Assembly: GCF_014596465.1 (NCBI RefSeq)
Contig: NZ_MECK01000579.1
Coordinates: 1 to 43,255, forward strand
DNA: 43,255 bases
Direction: 5' to 3'
Origin: Streptomyces sp. CBMA123
Lineage (GTDB): Bacteria > Actinomycetota > Actinomycetes > Streptomycetales > Streptomycetaceae
Both the position numbers and the translations under genes were made by a program. How positions within the stretch are numbered: the stretch's first letter is position 1; each line of letters begins with the position of its first letter. The notes beneath the pieces are model-generated. The model made no database searches and was not told the origin of the DNA. It saw only the letters and a list, made by a program, of their open reading frames with translations. This document shows positions 14,125 through 22,680 of the stretch, in pieces.

Positions 14125-16398
14125 ATGGACGACAAACAGCCGGGCCCCGTGAAGAAGATCTTGGACGCCGTCACGGAGGTGGTACGCGATGACGACCGGC
14201 CGTCGGCCCGAGTGCCCGGTGCGCCGAGCAGCGAGTCCCCGCAGCTGGCGGAGCCGACCGAGCCGAAAGCTCCGCTGGCCGCGAAGCCGGACCAGCAGGC
14301 GCCCCTCCCGCTGTCGCCCACCGGCCGCGACACCGGCGCCCCCGCGGACGCGGCGGCGCAGAACGGCGGCTACCTCACCACCGCCCAGGGTGTGCGACTG
14401 CCGGACTCCGATCACTCGCTGAAGGCCGGACCACGCGGCCCCGTGCTATTGCAGGACCATCACCTGCGCGAGAAGATCACCCATTTCGACCACGAGCGGA
14501 TCCCCGAGCGGGTGGTGCACGCGCGCGGCGCCGCAGCGCACGGTGTGTTCCGCGGCTACGGCACCGCGGCCGGCGTCTGCAAGGCGGCGTTCCTGGCCGA
14601 GGACGTCGAGACGCCGGTGTTCGTGCGGTTCTCCACCGTGCTGGGGTCGCGCGGTTCGGCGGACACGGTGCGTGACACCCGCGGGTTCGCCACCAAGTTC
14701 TACACCGCCCAGGGGGTGTTCGACCTGGTCGGCAACAACATCCCGGTGTTCTTCATCCAGGACGCGATCAAGTTCCCGGACGTCATCCACGCGGGCAAGC
14801 CGCACCCGGACCGGGAGATCCCGCAGGCGCAGAGCGCGCACGACACGTTCTGGGACTTCGTGTCGCTGCACACCGAGGCCACCCACCACACCCTGTGGAA
14901 CATGTCCGACCGGGGCATCCCGCGCTCCTACCGGATGATGGAGGGCTTCGGGATCCACACCTTCCGCCTGGTCAACGCCGACGGTGTGAGCACCTTGGTC
15001 AAGTTCCACTGGAAGCCCAAGCTCGGCGCGCACTCCCTCGTCTGGGAGGAAGCCCAGCTGATCGGCGGCATGGACCCGGACTTCCACCGGCGCGACCTCG
15101 CCGATGCCATCGAGGCGGGCAACTTCCCGCAGTGGGAACTCGGCATCCAGACCTTCCCCGACACCCCGGACCAGGCCTTCGAGGGCATCGACCTGCTCGA
15201 CCCGACCAAGATCGTCCCCGAGGAGCTCGCCCCCGTCCAGCCGATCGGCCTGATGACGCTCAACGCCAACCCCACCAACTACTTCGCCGAGACCGAGCAG
15301 GTCGCCTTCCACCCCGGCCACCTCGTTCCCGGCGTCGACATCACCGACGACCCCCTGCTCTCCGGCCGGCTCTTCTCCTACCTCGACACCCAGATCACCC
15401 GCCTGGGCGGGCCGAACTTCGCACAGATCCCGATCAACCGCACCCATGCCCCGATCAACGACATGCTCCGCGACGGATTCCACCAGGACGCCGTCCACAG
15501 CGGCGTCGCACCGTACAAGCCGAACTCGCTGGACGGCGGCTGCCCGTTCTTCGCCAAAACCGCGGAGCACGCCCTCGTGGAGTACCCGACCCCGATCGCC
15601 GCGAGCGCCAAGGTACGTGAGGCGCCCGCCTCGTTCGACGACCACTTCAGCCAGCCCCGCCTGTTCTGGCTGAGCCTGAGCCCGGTGGAGCGCGAGCACG
15701 TCATCGCCGCCTACACCTTCGAGTTGTCGAAGGTGTACGAGCAGGCGATCAAGGAGCGCGTGCTGGCCGTGCTGGCGCGGGTCGACGACGGGCTGTGCCG
15801 CGAGGTCGCCACCGGCCTGGGCCTGCCCGCACCGACCGCCAAGGCGCACGCCGACGTCACCTCCAGTGCGGCCCTGTCCCAGCTGGGGCAGCGCTGGCCG
15901 GCGACCGGCCGCGTGCTCGGCATCATCGCCGGCACCGGCAGCGACCCCGGCGCGGCGCGCGAGATGCGTGAAGCCGCCCTGGCCGCAGGGCTGTTGCCGC
16001 TGGTCATCGGACCCACCGGCGCCCCGCTGGCCGAGGGTCTCGCCGTTCAGCGGACCTTCGGCGCCGCCCGGTCCGTCGAGTTCGACGCGCTGCTGGTGGC
16101 CGACGCTCCCGCCCCCGGGGCCGACGACCGCGGCGCGCGTGACGCCAAGTCCGGCGCCGTCGCGGGCGGGCAGCCGGCAATCGACTCCCGGATCGTCCTG
16201 CTGGTCAACGAGGCCTACCGGCACGCCAAGCCGATCGCCGGCCTCGCGGACGCCCGCGCGCTGTGGGCCGCTGCGGGGGTCGACCCGCAGGCACCCGGCG
16301 TGTTCACCGAGACCGACGCCGCGCGGGCCGTCGCGGCCCTGGTGGGGCAGCTGGGCACGCACCGGGTCTGGGAACGCTTCCCGGCCCGGGCGCACTGA
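14125..16398 (+). CDS. katE: large-subunit (clade II, HPII-type) catalase
   Basis: This 757-residue monofunctional haem catalase breaks down hydrogen peroxide. The catalytic His132 lies in RVVHARGAAAHGVF, the distal Asn205 in FDLVGNNIPVFF, and the proximal haem ligand Tyr419 in LFSYLDTQITRLG. All three sit four residues after their counterparts in E. coli HPII as I recall them (128, 201, 415), which supports the start chosen. The C-terminal ~165 residues form the flavodoxin-like/DJ-1-like domain unique to large catalases (GIIAGTGSDPGAAREM, LPLVIGPTGAPLAEG, VLLVNEAYRHAKPIAG). An ~80-residue Pro/Ala-rich N-terminal arm is also typical. The ATG at 14125 follows GGAGG at four bases. The divergent neighbour is the CYTH-CHAD gene. 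Confidence 0.97.
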   Translation: MDDKQPGPVKKILDAVTEVVRDDDRPSARVPGAPSSESPQLAEPTEPKAPLAAKPDQQAPLPLSPTGRDTGAPADAAAQNGGYLTTAQGVRLPDSDHSLKAGPRGPVLLQDHHLREKITHFDHERIPERVVHARGAAAHGVFRGYGTAAGVCKAAFLAEDVETPVFVRFSTVLGSRGSADTVRDTRGFATKFYTAQGVFDLVGNNIPVFFIQDAIKFPDVIHAGKPHPDREIPQAQSAHDTFWDFVSLHTEATHHTLWNMSDRGIPRSYRMMEGFGIHTFRLVNADGVSTLVKFHWKPKLGAHSLVWEEAQLIGGMDPDFHRRDLADAIEAGNFPQWELGIQTFPDTPDQAFEGIDLLDPTKIVPEELAPVQPIGLMTLNANPTNYFAETEQVAFHPGHLVPGVDITDDPLLSGRLFSYLDTQITRLGGPNFAQIPINRTHAPINDMLRDGFHQDAVHSGVAPYKPNSLDGGCPFFAKTAEHALVEYPTPIAASAKVREAPASFDDHFSQPRLFWLSLSPVEREHVIAAYTFELSKVYEQAIKERVLAVLARVDDGLCREVATGLGLPAPTAKAHADVTSSAALSQLGQRWPATGRVLGIIAGTGSDPGAAREMREAALAAGLLPLVIGPTGAPLAEGLAVQRTFGAARSVEFDALLVADAPAPGADDRGARDAKSGAVAGGQPAIDSRIVLLVNEAYRHAKPIAGLADARALWAAAGVDPQAPGVFTETDAARAVAALVGQLGTHRVWERFPARAH

Positions 16399-16415
16399 GC
16401 CCGCCGGCCGCCGGG

Positions 16416-16450
16416 CCGAAGCCTCGGGCCGGCTGAAGCGGTCGCTTCGG
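16416..16450 (+). terminator. hairpin downstream of katE
   Basis: CCGAAGC (16416-16422) and GCTTCGG (16444-16450) pair perfectly 17 bases past the catalase stop, with a GC-rich loop. Confidence 0.5.
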
Positions 16451-16492
16451 CGGGCCCCGGGCCGGCGTCTGCTGCTGCGACGTGCAGCCGAC

Positions 16493-16756
16493 ATGTCCGT
16501 TCCGTCGCGTCGGTCGGTGGCCGGCGGCTCGCAGGCTGCGCGCGAGCAGGCCGAGGCCGGAGTCGTCCGCGAGGTGGCGAACTACCTGGGCAGCACCCCG
16601 GCCGTACGCCGCGCCTCGTACGTCGATCCGCGGCTCATCGCACTCTTCGACGAAGGGGCCACGATCGCCCCTGCCCTCGGTGAGCTCGGCGCGGACGGCG
16701 CACCGGTCGCCACGCACGGCCCGGTCGAGGACGCCGTCCGCGCCCTGCTCTCCTGA
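16493..16756 (+). pseudogene. C-terminal relic of a type IB DNA topoisomerase
   Basis: Only about 87 residues remain. From residue ~20 the sequence (AGVVREVANYLGSTPAVRRA, then SYVDPRLIALFDEGATI) matches the end of actinobacterial topoisomerase IB, including the segment that carries the active-site Tyr (RRASYVDPR). The remaining ~280 residues of the enzyme (N-terminal domain and the Arg/Lys/His catalytic residues) are absent from the upstream sequence. The ATG at 16493 opens the frame but lacks a good ribosome site, so this is most likely a remnant rather than a functional small gene. It lies directly behind katE. Confidence 0.7.
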
Positions 16757-16921
16757 TTCCGCGGCTGAGCCGCGCGTATGCGACGGGGTGGCGGTCCAGC
16801 CACCGCGTTCCCCCTCCCAGGACAACGGGAGCGCGTAGCCCATGGATCAAGAGAAGGCCCCGGAACTGGAGGCCTGCGGCGCTCCGAATGACCGGCCCGG
16901 CCGCACACAGGAGACACCGCA

Positions 16922-16947
16922 CGCGGGCCAGGGCGCCCTGGCCCGCG
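16922..16947 (-). terminator. 26-bp perfect palindrome, terminator of the downstream minus-strand gene
   Basis: CGCGGGCCAGGGC is followed immediately by its exact reverse complement. It sits 62 bases past the stop of the gene ending at 17009. Confidence 0.65.
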
Positions 16948-17008
16948 AACCGGCTTGACCTGCCCTCACCGACTGGACGAAGCCTTCGGCTGGGCCGCCC
17001 TCGCGGTG

Positions 17009-17329
<321 letters not shown>

Positions 17330-17546
17330 GGTCTTCTCCTCGATTGATGGGGTGCGCCACGGCGCTTGCCCCGAACGTAGGGCTCGACGCGGCTCCCTGC
17401 CGCACGGGTACGCCCGGCGGGGGTCGTCACCGTCGCCGATCGGGTGAGGACCGCCCCTCCCGCTCACTTGTGCTCGTCTTCGCGGGGATCACTGCCGGCC
17501 GGACCGGGACCGACCCGGGACACACACGATGAAAGGTGGAGACGCG

Positions 17547-18107
17547 ATGGGGCACGGCGGCAATGTGATCCAGGAGCTGATGACCGACCACCGCGAGGTG
17601 GAGAAGATGTTCGCCCGGATCCAGGCGATGACCGGCGGCGGGCAGCAGCTGCGGGACATGGTGGACGAGGTCACCATCGAGCTGGTGCGGCACTCGGTCG
17701 CAGAAGAGCAGTACCTCTACCCGGCGGTACGCGAACACATCCAGGGCGGCGACGAACTCGCGGACAAGGAGATCGCCGACCACGGCCGCGTCGAGAAGCT
17801 CCTCAAGCAGTTGGAGAAGATGGACACCGACGACCAGCAGATGAACCCGGTGCTCCAGCAGCTGATGAACGAGGTCGCCGCCCACGTCCAGGACGAGGAG
17901 AACAACCTCTTCCCCAAGCTGGCCCAGGCCTGTACGGCCGAGCAGCTGGACGACCTCGGCGACAGGATCCGCCGGGCCAAGTCCATGGCGCCCACCCGCC
18001 CGCACCCCTCGGCGCCGAGCACCCCGCTGGCCAGCAAACTGCTCGCCCCGGGCGCCGGCCTGGTAGACCGGGCCCGCGACTTCGTCACCGGCCGCGGCAA
18101 ATCCTGA
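17547..18107 (+). CDS. hemerythrin-like (HHE) domain protein
   Basis: This 186-residue cytosolic protein has a four-helix HHE domain (~1-150). The iron-ligand positions are visible in LMTDHREVEKMF, VRHSVAEEQYLYPAVREH, ADHGRVEKLLKQLE and VAAHVQDEENNLFPKL. After it comes a Pro-rich tail. Such proteins bind a di-iron centre and respond to oxygen, peroxide or nitric oxide. The ATG at 17547 is preferred, with GGTGGAG seven bases before; an in-frame ATG at 17529 has no site. It is divergent from the Rho_N-like gene and belongs to the stress-type genes of this stretch. The next 534 bases show no gene. Confidence 0.92.
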   Translation: MGHGGNVIQELMTDHREVEKMFARIQAMTGGGQQLRDMVDEVTIELVRHSVAEEQYLYPAVREHIQGGDELADKEIADHGRVEKLLKQLEKMDTDDQQMNPVLQQLMNEVAAHVQDEENNLFPKLAQACTAEQLDDLGDRIRRAKSMAPTRPHPSAPSTPLASKLLAPGAGLVDRARDFVTGRGKS

Positions 18108-18641
18108 ACCGGATACGGCTGGTGCCCGGGGACGAAGCATCGCCGCCTCTCGCCCCGGGCACCCCTGGCCGCGCCTGCCGGGCCTGACATGGGTCATCCC
18201 GCCGACCAGAGCAGGCAGCCTGGACTGACCGGCCACGAAGGGGCCCCGCCATACGCTTCGGGCGCGACGCCGAGCGCTACGCAGTCCGGCTCGAACCGTC
18301 CCGCCGAATCGCACGACCATGAGCACGAGCGCCACCACAGCCTTGGGATCGTCTGCTGCTGACCGTTCCCGCGGTGCTGCTGCTCAGCTTCACCCCGCCC
18401 GCGCCCGGCTCCTTCACCACCTCCTGGGACGGCGCGGACGCGACCGTGGAGAAGACCGACTACGCCGCCGCGGTGGACGTGGCGGCGCTCCCCCACCGGG
18501 CACGACGGGCAGGTGCTTGCGGCTGGCGCCGGTTCGGCGGGGACGCCGTGCCGACGCCGGCCGTTCTCATGGCCTCCTGATCCACGCGCGGACCGCGTCC
18601 TGTTGACCTTTCGACGGGGTGGCCCGGGGGTCCGGGGTCGG
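18108..18641. other. gap of 534 bases, no gene recognised
   Basis: Short frames exist on both strands. One plus-strand frame (around 18360-18580) encodes LLLSFTPPAPGSFTTSWDGA and then an acidic stretch, which reads more naturally than noise, but it has no start site and breaks off. It may be a gene scrap. Nothing could be identified. Confidence 0.4.
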
Positions 18642-20444
18642 TCAGCCTCCGCTGAGGCGGATGGCTTTGACGAGGAGCAGGACGGCGCTCAGGACGAGGT
18701 AACCGCGCAGCGCGAGCATGCCGAGGCGTAGGCCCGGTGACCACTGGACGGGCTTGAGCAGGGCCAGTGGTGGCATGCGCCAGGCCAGCTTCTCGGCGTG
18801 CGGCATCACGTGTGGCGCCGGCCTTGCCGTGCCCCTGCGGCGCTCGGCGATCCGCAGGCCGATCGCCGCCGCGAGCAGGCCCGCGACCAGGATTCCGGCC
18901 AGCCAGATGGTGAGGCCCTTGATGTCGACAGACGGGAAGAGCGTGGCAACCATCAACGTGCCGGAAAGCAGCAGCAGGACGGCGATGATGACGGTGGCGA
19001 GCAGGTTGAGCCAGCGCGGGTTGACCCAGGGGCCGAGGACCTCGGGGTCGTTGCAGAGCAGCAGCAGGAAGACGCTGGCGGAGGGCAGGAGGAGGCCGGC
19101 GAGGGCCTGGACGGCTTCGGTGATGACGCCGAGTGGTGCGCCGGGGATGAGGACGATGGCGGCGGCGACCAGCACCATGAGGCTGTAGGAGGCGTAGAAC
19201 TGCTTGGCCTCGCCGAAGCCGCGGTGCAGGGAGTGGCGGAGGTTGAAGACGTCGCCGAAGGCGTAGCTGGTGGCGAGGGTGACGGCGGCGGCGCCGATGA
19301 TGCTGGCGTCCATGAGGACGATGGCGAACATCACCGCCATGGCGTGGCTGTGCTGGTCGAGAGCCTGGGCGATGCCGCCGGCGTCGGTGAAGTGCCCTTC
19401 GAACGGAGTACCCCGGACCGCGTAGTCGGCGATGATGACCAGGGCTGCCGCTCCGACGACGACCACGATGGAGCCGATGACGGTGTCGGCGCGTTCGTAG
19501 CCGATGAAGCGCGGGGTGATGCGTTTGTCGATGACGTTGGACTGCTGGAAGAACAGTTGCCAAGGGGCGACGGTGGTGCCGACGATCGCGATGATCAGCA
19601 GGACGGCGTCGCTGGTGATACCACCCTGAATGCTCGGGACGACGAAGTCGTGCGCGGCGCGGCCCCATTGGGGCTGTGACATGAGGGTGAGCGGGATGAG
19701 CAGCAGGCTGACCGCGATGAGGGCGAACATCGCTCGTTCCCAGCGGCGGAAGGAGCCGCTGCTGGTGACGGCGATCAGCAGCAGGGCGGAGATCGGTACG
19801 ACCAGGTACTTGGAAACGCCGAGGAAGTCGGCGGCGAGCGCGATGCCGATGAACTCGGTGACGATGGTGAGGAAGTTGAGGATGAAGAGGTCCCCGACGC
19901 TGAACCAGCCCCAGAACCGGCCGAACCGTTCGTTGATCAGCCGGGCGTGGCCCACGCCGGTGACCGCGCCGAGGCGGACGACCATCTCCTGATTGACGAT
20001 CAGCACCGGGATGAGCAGCAGCAGTACCCACAGCAGGCTGTAGCCGTGGTTCTGGCCGGCCTGGGCATAGGTGGAGACGCCGCCGGCGTCGTTGTCGCCG
20101 ACCATGACGATAATGCCGGGCCCGACGATGGCCAGCAGGGTCAGCAGGCGGGCCTTGAGGCCGGGGCGTTCCTCGGCGTGTTCGCGGGGAATCCGTCCGA
20201 AGGCGCCCTCGATGTCGCCGAGATGGGCCTCATCCAGGACGGCGCTGGGACGGGACGGCGTCGTTGGAGGAGGCGTGGGCCGGGGCGCGGGCGCGGTCTT
20301 CGGGGTGGCCGCAGGCTCCGGGGTGGGCGACGGCTCAGGGCGGGCCTCGGGTTTCGGGGGCTTCTCGTCCTTCGGAGGCTGGGCCGGATGCTGTCCCTCC
20401 TGCCGTCGGCCGGGTTGGTCGGGCGGCTGCTGGGGGGCGGTCAT
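18642..20444 (-). CDS. divergent NRAMP-family metal transporter with Pro-rich N-terminal tail
   Basis: This 600-residue protein has a ~95-residue Pro/Glu/Lys-rich cytoplasmic tail, then about eleven membrane helices of the NRAMP fold. Instead of the canonical DPGN in helix 1 it has GDNDAGG (residues 116-122). Instead of the Met-Pro-His of helix 6 it has VAPWQLFFQQ (from 292). Loss of the soft Met ligand fits NRAMP-related magnesium transporters rather than Mn/Fe importers. The ATG at 20444 overlaps the stop of the upstream MgtE-N/CBS gene by four bases (ATGA), so the two are translationally coupled. That partner carries Mg-sensing type domains, which supports a magnesium role. Substrate is inferred, not shown. 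Confidence 0.87.
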   Translation of the reverse strand: MTAPQQPPDQPGRRQEGQHPAQPPKDEKPPKPEARPEPSPTPEPAATPKTAPAPRPTPPPTTPSRPSAVLDEAHLGDIEGAFGRIPREHAEERPGLKARLLTLLAIVGPGIIVMVGDNDAGGVSTYAQAGQNHGYSLLWVLLLLIPVLIVNQEMVVRLGAVTGVGHARLINERFGRFWGWFSVGDLFILNFLTIVTEFIGIALAADFLGVSKYLVVPISALLLIAVTSSGSFRRWERAMFALIAVSLLLIPLTLMSQPQWGRAAHDFVVPSIQGGITSDAVLLIIAIVGTTVAPWQLFFQQSNVIDKRITPRFIGYERADTVIGSIVVVVGAAALVIIADYAVRGTPFEGHFTDAGGIAQALDQHSHAMAVMFAIVLMDASIIGAAAVTLATSYAFGDVFNLRHSLHRGFGEAKQFYASYSLMVLVAAAIVLIPGAPLGVITEAVQALAGLLLPSASVFLLLLCNDPEVLGPWVNPRWLNLLATVIIAVLLLLSGTLMVATLFPSVDIKGLTIWLAGILVAGLLAAAIGLRIAERRRGTARPAPHVMPHAEKLAWRMPPLALLKPVQWSPGLRLGMLALRGYLVLSAVLLLVKAIRLSGG

Positions 20445-21745
20445 GCGCCCTGGCCCGTCGTGTCGTTGGGCCGTCCGCCCGGCTGGGTCTCCTCCACGCG
20501 ATGGGCCGGGTGGGGGGCCGGCTCGCGGCGTCGCCAGTCCTCGGGGATGACCGTCTCCAGGATGTCGTCGACGGTGATGACGCCGAGGATCCGGTCCTGC
20601 TCGTCGACGACGGGGACGGTGAGCAGGTTGTAGTCGGTCATCAGCAGGGCGACGTCCTCGACGTCGGTGTCCGGGAGCACCCGGACGGGGTCGGTGACCA
20701 TGATCTGGTCGAGGTCGGCATGCGGGTCGGCCTGGAGCAGGGCCACCAGGGTGGCGGTGCCGATCAGGCGGGGATCGGGCTCCTCGACCACATAGACGCT
20801 GGTGATCGCCTCGGGCTGCAGCGTCTGGGCGGCGCGGACCAGATCCAGGGCTCGGGCGACGGTGGCGCTCGGAGGCGCGGTGAGGATGTCGAGGGCCATC
20901 AGGCCGCCGGCGCTGGAGGGATTGAAGCCCATCAGCGTGAGGACCTTGGTGCGCTGCCCGGCGGGCAGGGCGTCCAGGACCGGCTGGCGGCGGCGCTGCG
21001 GGAGGTCGTTGATGGCGTCGGCGGCGTCGTCCGCGTGCATCCGGGTCAAGACGGCCGCGATCTCGGCGTCGCCCCGCTCGGCGAGCAGGCGGGTCTGCGA
21101 ATCGGGTTCCAGTTCTTCGAAGACGTCCGCCTCCAGTTCGGGGTCCGCGTGGACGGTCTCCAGGATCTCGTCGGATTCCCTACGGTTCGCGTCCTCCAGC
21201 AGGTCTGCCAGGTCGGCCGCCTTGAGGTGGCCCAGGCGCCCGAACGGGCCGCGTGCCCGGGCCGACTGAGCGTGGCCGATCAGCGGTTCGAACGCCTTCC
21301 AGTCCCGCCAGTGCGGCTCGGATCTTCCCCCGAGCGCGAACAGGCGGGGCCGGTGCGGCTGGGTGTCCAGGCGGTCGACCACCCAGCCGTCGGGCCGCTC
21401 GCGCAGCTCGATGTCGTGGGCCTTGACGAGCTCGACATCGGCGACGTCGATCACCCGGTGGCCGAGTACATCGGCGCGCAGCAGAACCTCGCCCTCGCGC
21501 CGCTCGAACGGGCGCAGGTCCACCACCTCGCGGGTGAGCCGGATACGGTCGCCGTCGAAGTCCGCCACCTGCTCGGCGGGCAGGAACACCTCACGCTTCT
21601 CGATCTGCGCGACGAGGCCGGTCACCAGCGGGTAGTCGCGACCGCGCAGGCGGACGATCACGTCGGCGAGGCGGCCCACCACCTCACCGCCGCGCCCCAC
21701 CAGCGGGCGACGAAGCAACCGGGACAACAACACGACACGGTCCAC
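20441..21745 (-). CDS. soluble PRC/MgtE-N/CBS domain protein (putative Mg sensor partner of NRAMP)
   Basis: This 434-residue protein has an N-terminal PRC-barrel-like region (VVLLSRLLRRPLVGRGGEVV, then GRLADVIVRLRG). A MgtE N-type helical domain occupies ~165-275 (LKAADLADLLEDANRRESDE, AEIAAVLTRMHADDAADAIN). A CBS-domain pair covers ~285-405 (ALDILTAPPSATVARALDLV, ILGVITVDDILETVIPEDWR). In true MgtE these two cytosolic domains sense Mg2+ and gate a membrane channel. Here no membrane helices follow; the gene ends and the NRAMP gene begins with an ATGA overlap. It is the first gene of the pair. The frame starts at the GTG at 21745, near weak ribosome-site signals. The inferred role is as regulatory subunit of the transporter. 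Confidence 0.87.
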   Translation of the reverse strand: MDRVVLLSRLLRRPLVGRGGEVVGRLADVIVRLRGRDYPLVTGLVAQIEKREVFLPAEQVADFDGDRIRLTREVVDLRPFERREGEVLLRADVLGHRVIDVADVELVKAHDIELRERPDGWVVDRLDTQPHRPRLFALGGRSEPHWRDWKAFEPLIGHAQSARARGPFGRLGHLKAADLADLLEDANRRESDEILETVHADPELEADVFEELEPDSQTRLLAERGDAEIAAVLTRMHADDAADAINDLPQRRRQPVLDALPAGQRTKVLTLMGFNPSSAGGLMALDILTAPPSATVARALDLVRAAQTLQPEAITSVYVVEEPDPRLIGTATLVALLQADPHADLDQIMVTDPVRVLPDTDVEDVALLMTDYNLLTVPVVDEQDRILGVITVDDILETVIPEDWRRREPAPHPAHRVEETQPGGRPNDTTGQGA

Positions 21746-21971
21746 GCCCCGAAGCTAACCGAGCTCACACCTGTGTGCCTGTCCTCAACGAGCAGGCGGT
21801 GGCGAAGCACCCCGAGCGGGCTAGTCACCACCCCAGCCGGCCTGCGCCGCAGCAGGCGCCCACGAGCGGCTCGCTGCCGGGCGGTGCGAGCTGGATGTGG
21901 TCGAGGGCCGTGATCACGTGACGGACTCCGTCCGGTTCAACAGGCGTACGGGATGGACGTGGCCTCGCTGC

Positions 21972-22445
21972 TCACCCGGCCCGGGTCCGGTCAGCCCCCG
22001 CGCTCTGCCGGTGGGCGGCGTCGACAAGCAGGTGGGTGACATCGGCGGGCAGGTCGAGATGGTGGATGATCCAGACGGCGTCATGGCCGTGGGTGGCGAG
22101 TACCCAGGCGGCGTAGAGGCGGTTCAGGCTGGGGGCGTGCGGGCCCAGCAGCATGGGCCGGACGGCTTCCATCGGGAATCCCTCCAGGGCTTGGCCGTCG
22201 AACCAGTTACTGTCCGTGACTGGGGGCAGGCTCTGGCGGGCGTGCCGTTCACGGTTGTGTCGGCTGTGCAGCAGGGCCGCGACGATGACGAACGCCGCCG
22301 TGCCGGCGCCGATCAGGGTGCCGCCGATCACCGCCCGGTCCCCGGCCGGAGCGGTGGTGAGGGCGACCAGCTCCAGAACGATCAGGAGCAGGACGCCGAG
22401 CAGCGCCATGCCCTCCCCGGTGCGGGGCCGCAACCTGGTCCTCAT
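21972..22445 (-). CDS. small two-helix membrane protein of unknown function
   Basis: This 157-residue protein starts at the ATG at 22445 behind GAAAGAAG. Two adjacent membrane helices (GMALLGVLLLIVLELVALTT; IGGTLIGAGTAAFVIVAALL) are followed by a basic segment (HSRHNRERHARQ). The cytosolic C-terminal half has WFDGQALEGFPMEAVRPMLL and HGHDAVWIIHHLDLPADVTH. The His-rich C-terminal helix is notable but is not a known metal motif. The same frame is open upstream to 22640 without a ribosome site. No family was recognised. It stands between two operons on the same strand, about 226 bases downstream-side of the CBS gene start. Confidence 0.7.
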   Translation of the reverse strand: MRTRLRPRTGEGMALLGVLLLIVLELVALTTAPAGDRAVIGGTLIGAGTAAFVIVAALLHSRHNRERHARQSLPPVTDSNWFDGQALEGFPMEAVRPMLLGPHAPSLNRLYAAWVLATHGHDAVWIIHHLDLPADVTHLLVDAAHRQSAGADRTRAG

Positions 22446-22680
22446 CGTGCTCTTCTTTCTCGTCTCGTACTTCCATCGTGGCCCTGGTGCGGCCTCGCTG
22501 CGCTGGGCTGGTCGGACCCGTTTCGGGCCGTGTGGCACTGTGCGGGCCAGGCCAGTGCCTCGTGCTCGGTGCGGTCGTCCTCCTCGTCCAGGTGCCGGTG
22601 GAGGTCCCGCACACCTGCCGCAGGAGGTGCTGAACGGCACGGAAACCCGCTGGCCCGCCCTTGGTCTTTCCCGGCCGGCC

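Noticed and set aside
18360..18580. Possible small secreted protein with LLLSFTPPAPGSF
   Set aside because: No start codon with a ribosome site, the frame ends in Arg-rich filler, and no family is recognised. Kept only as part of the described gap.
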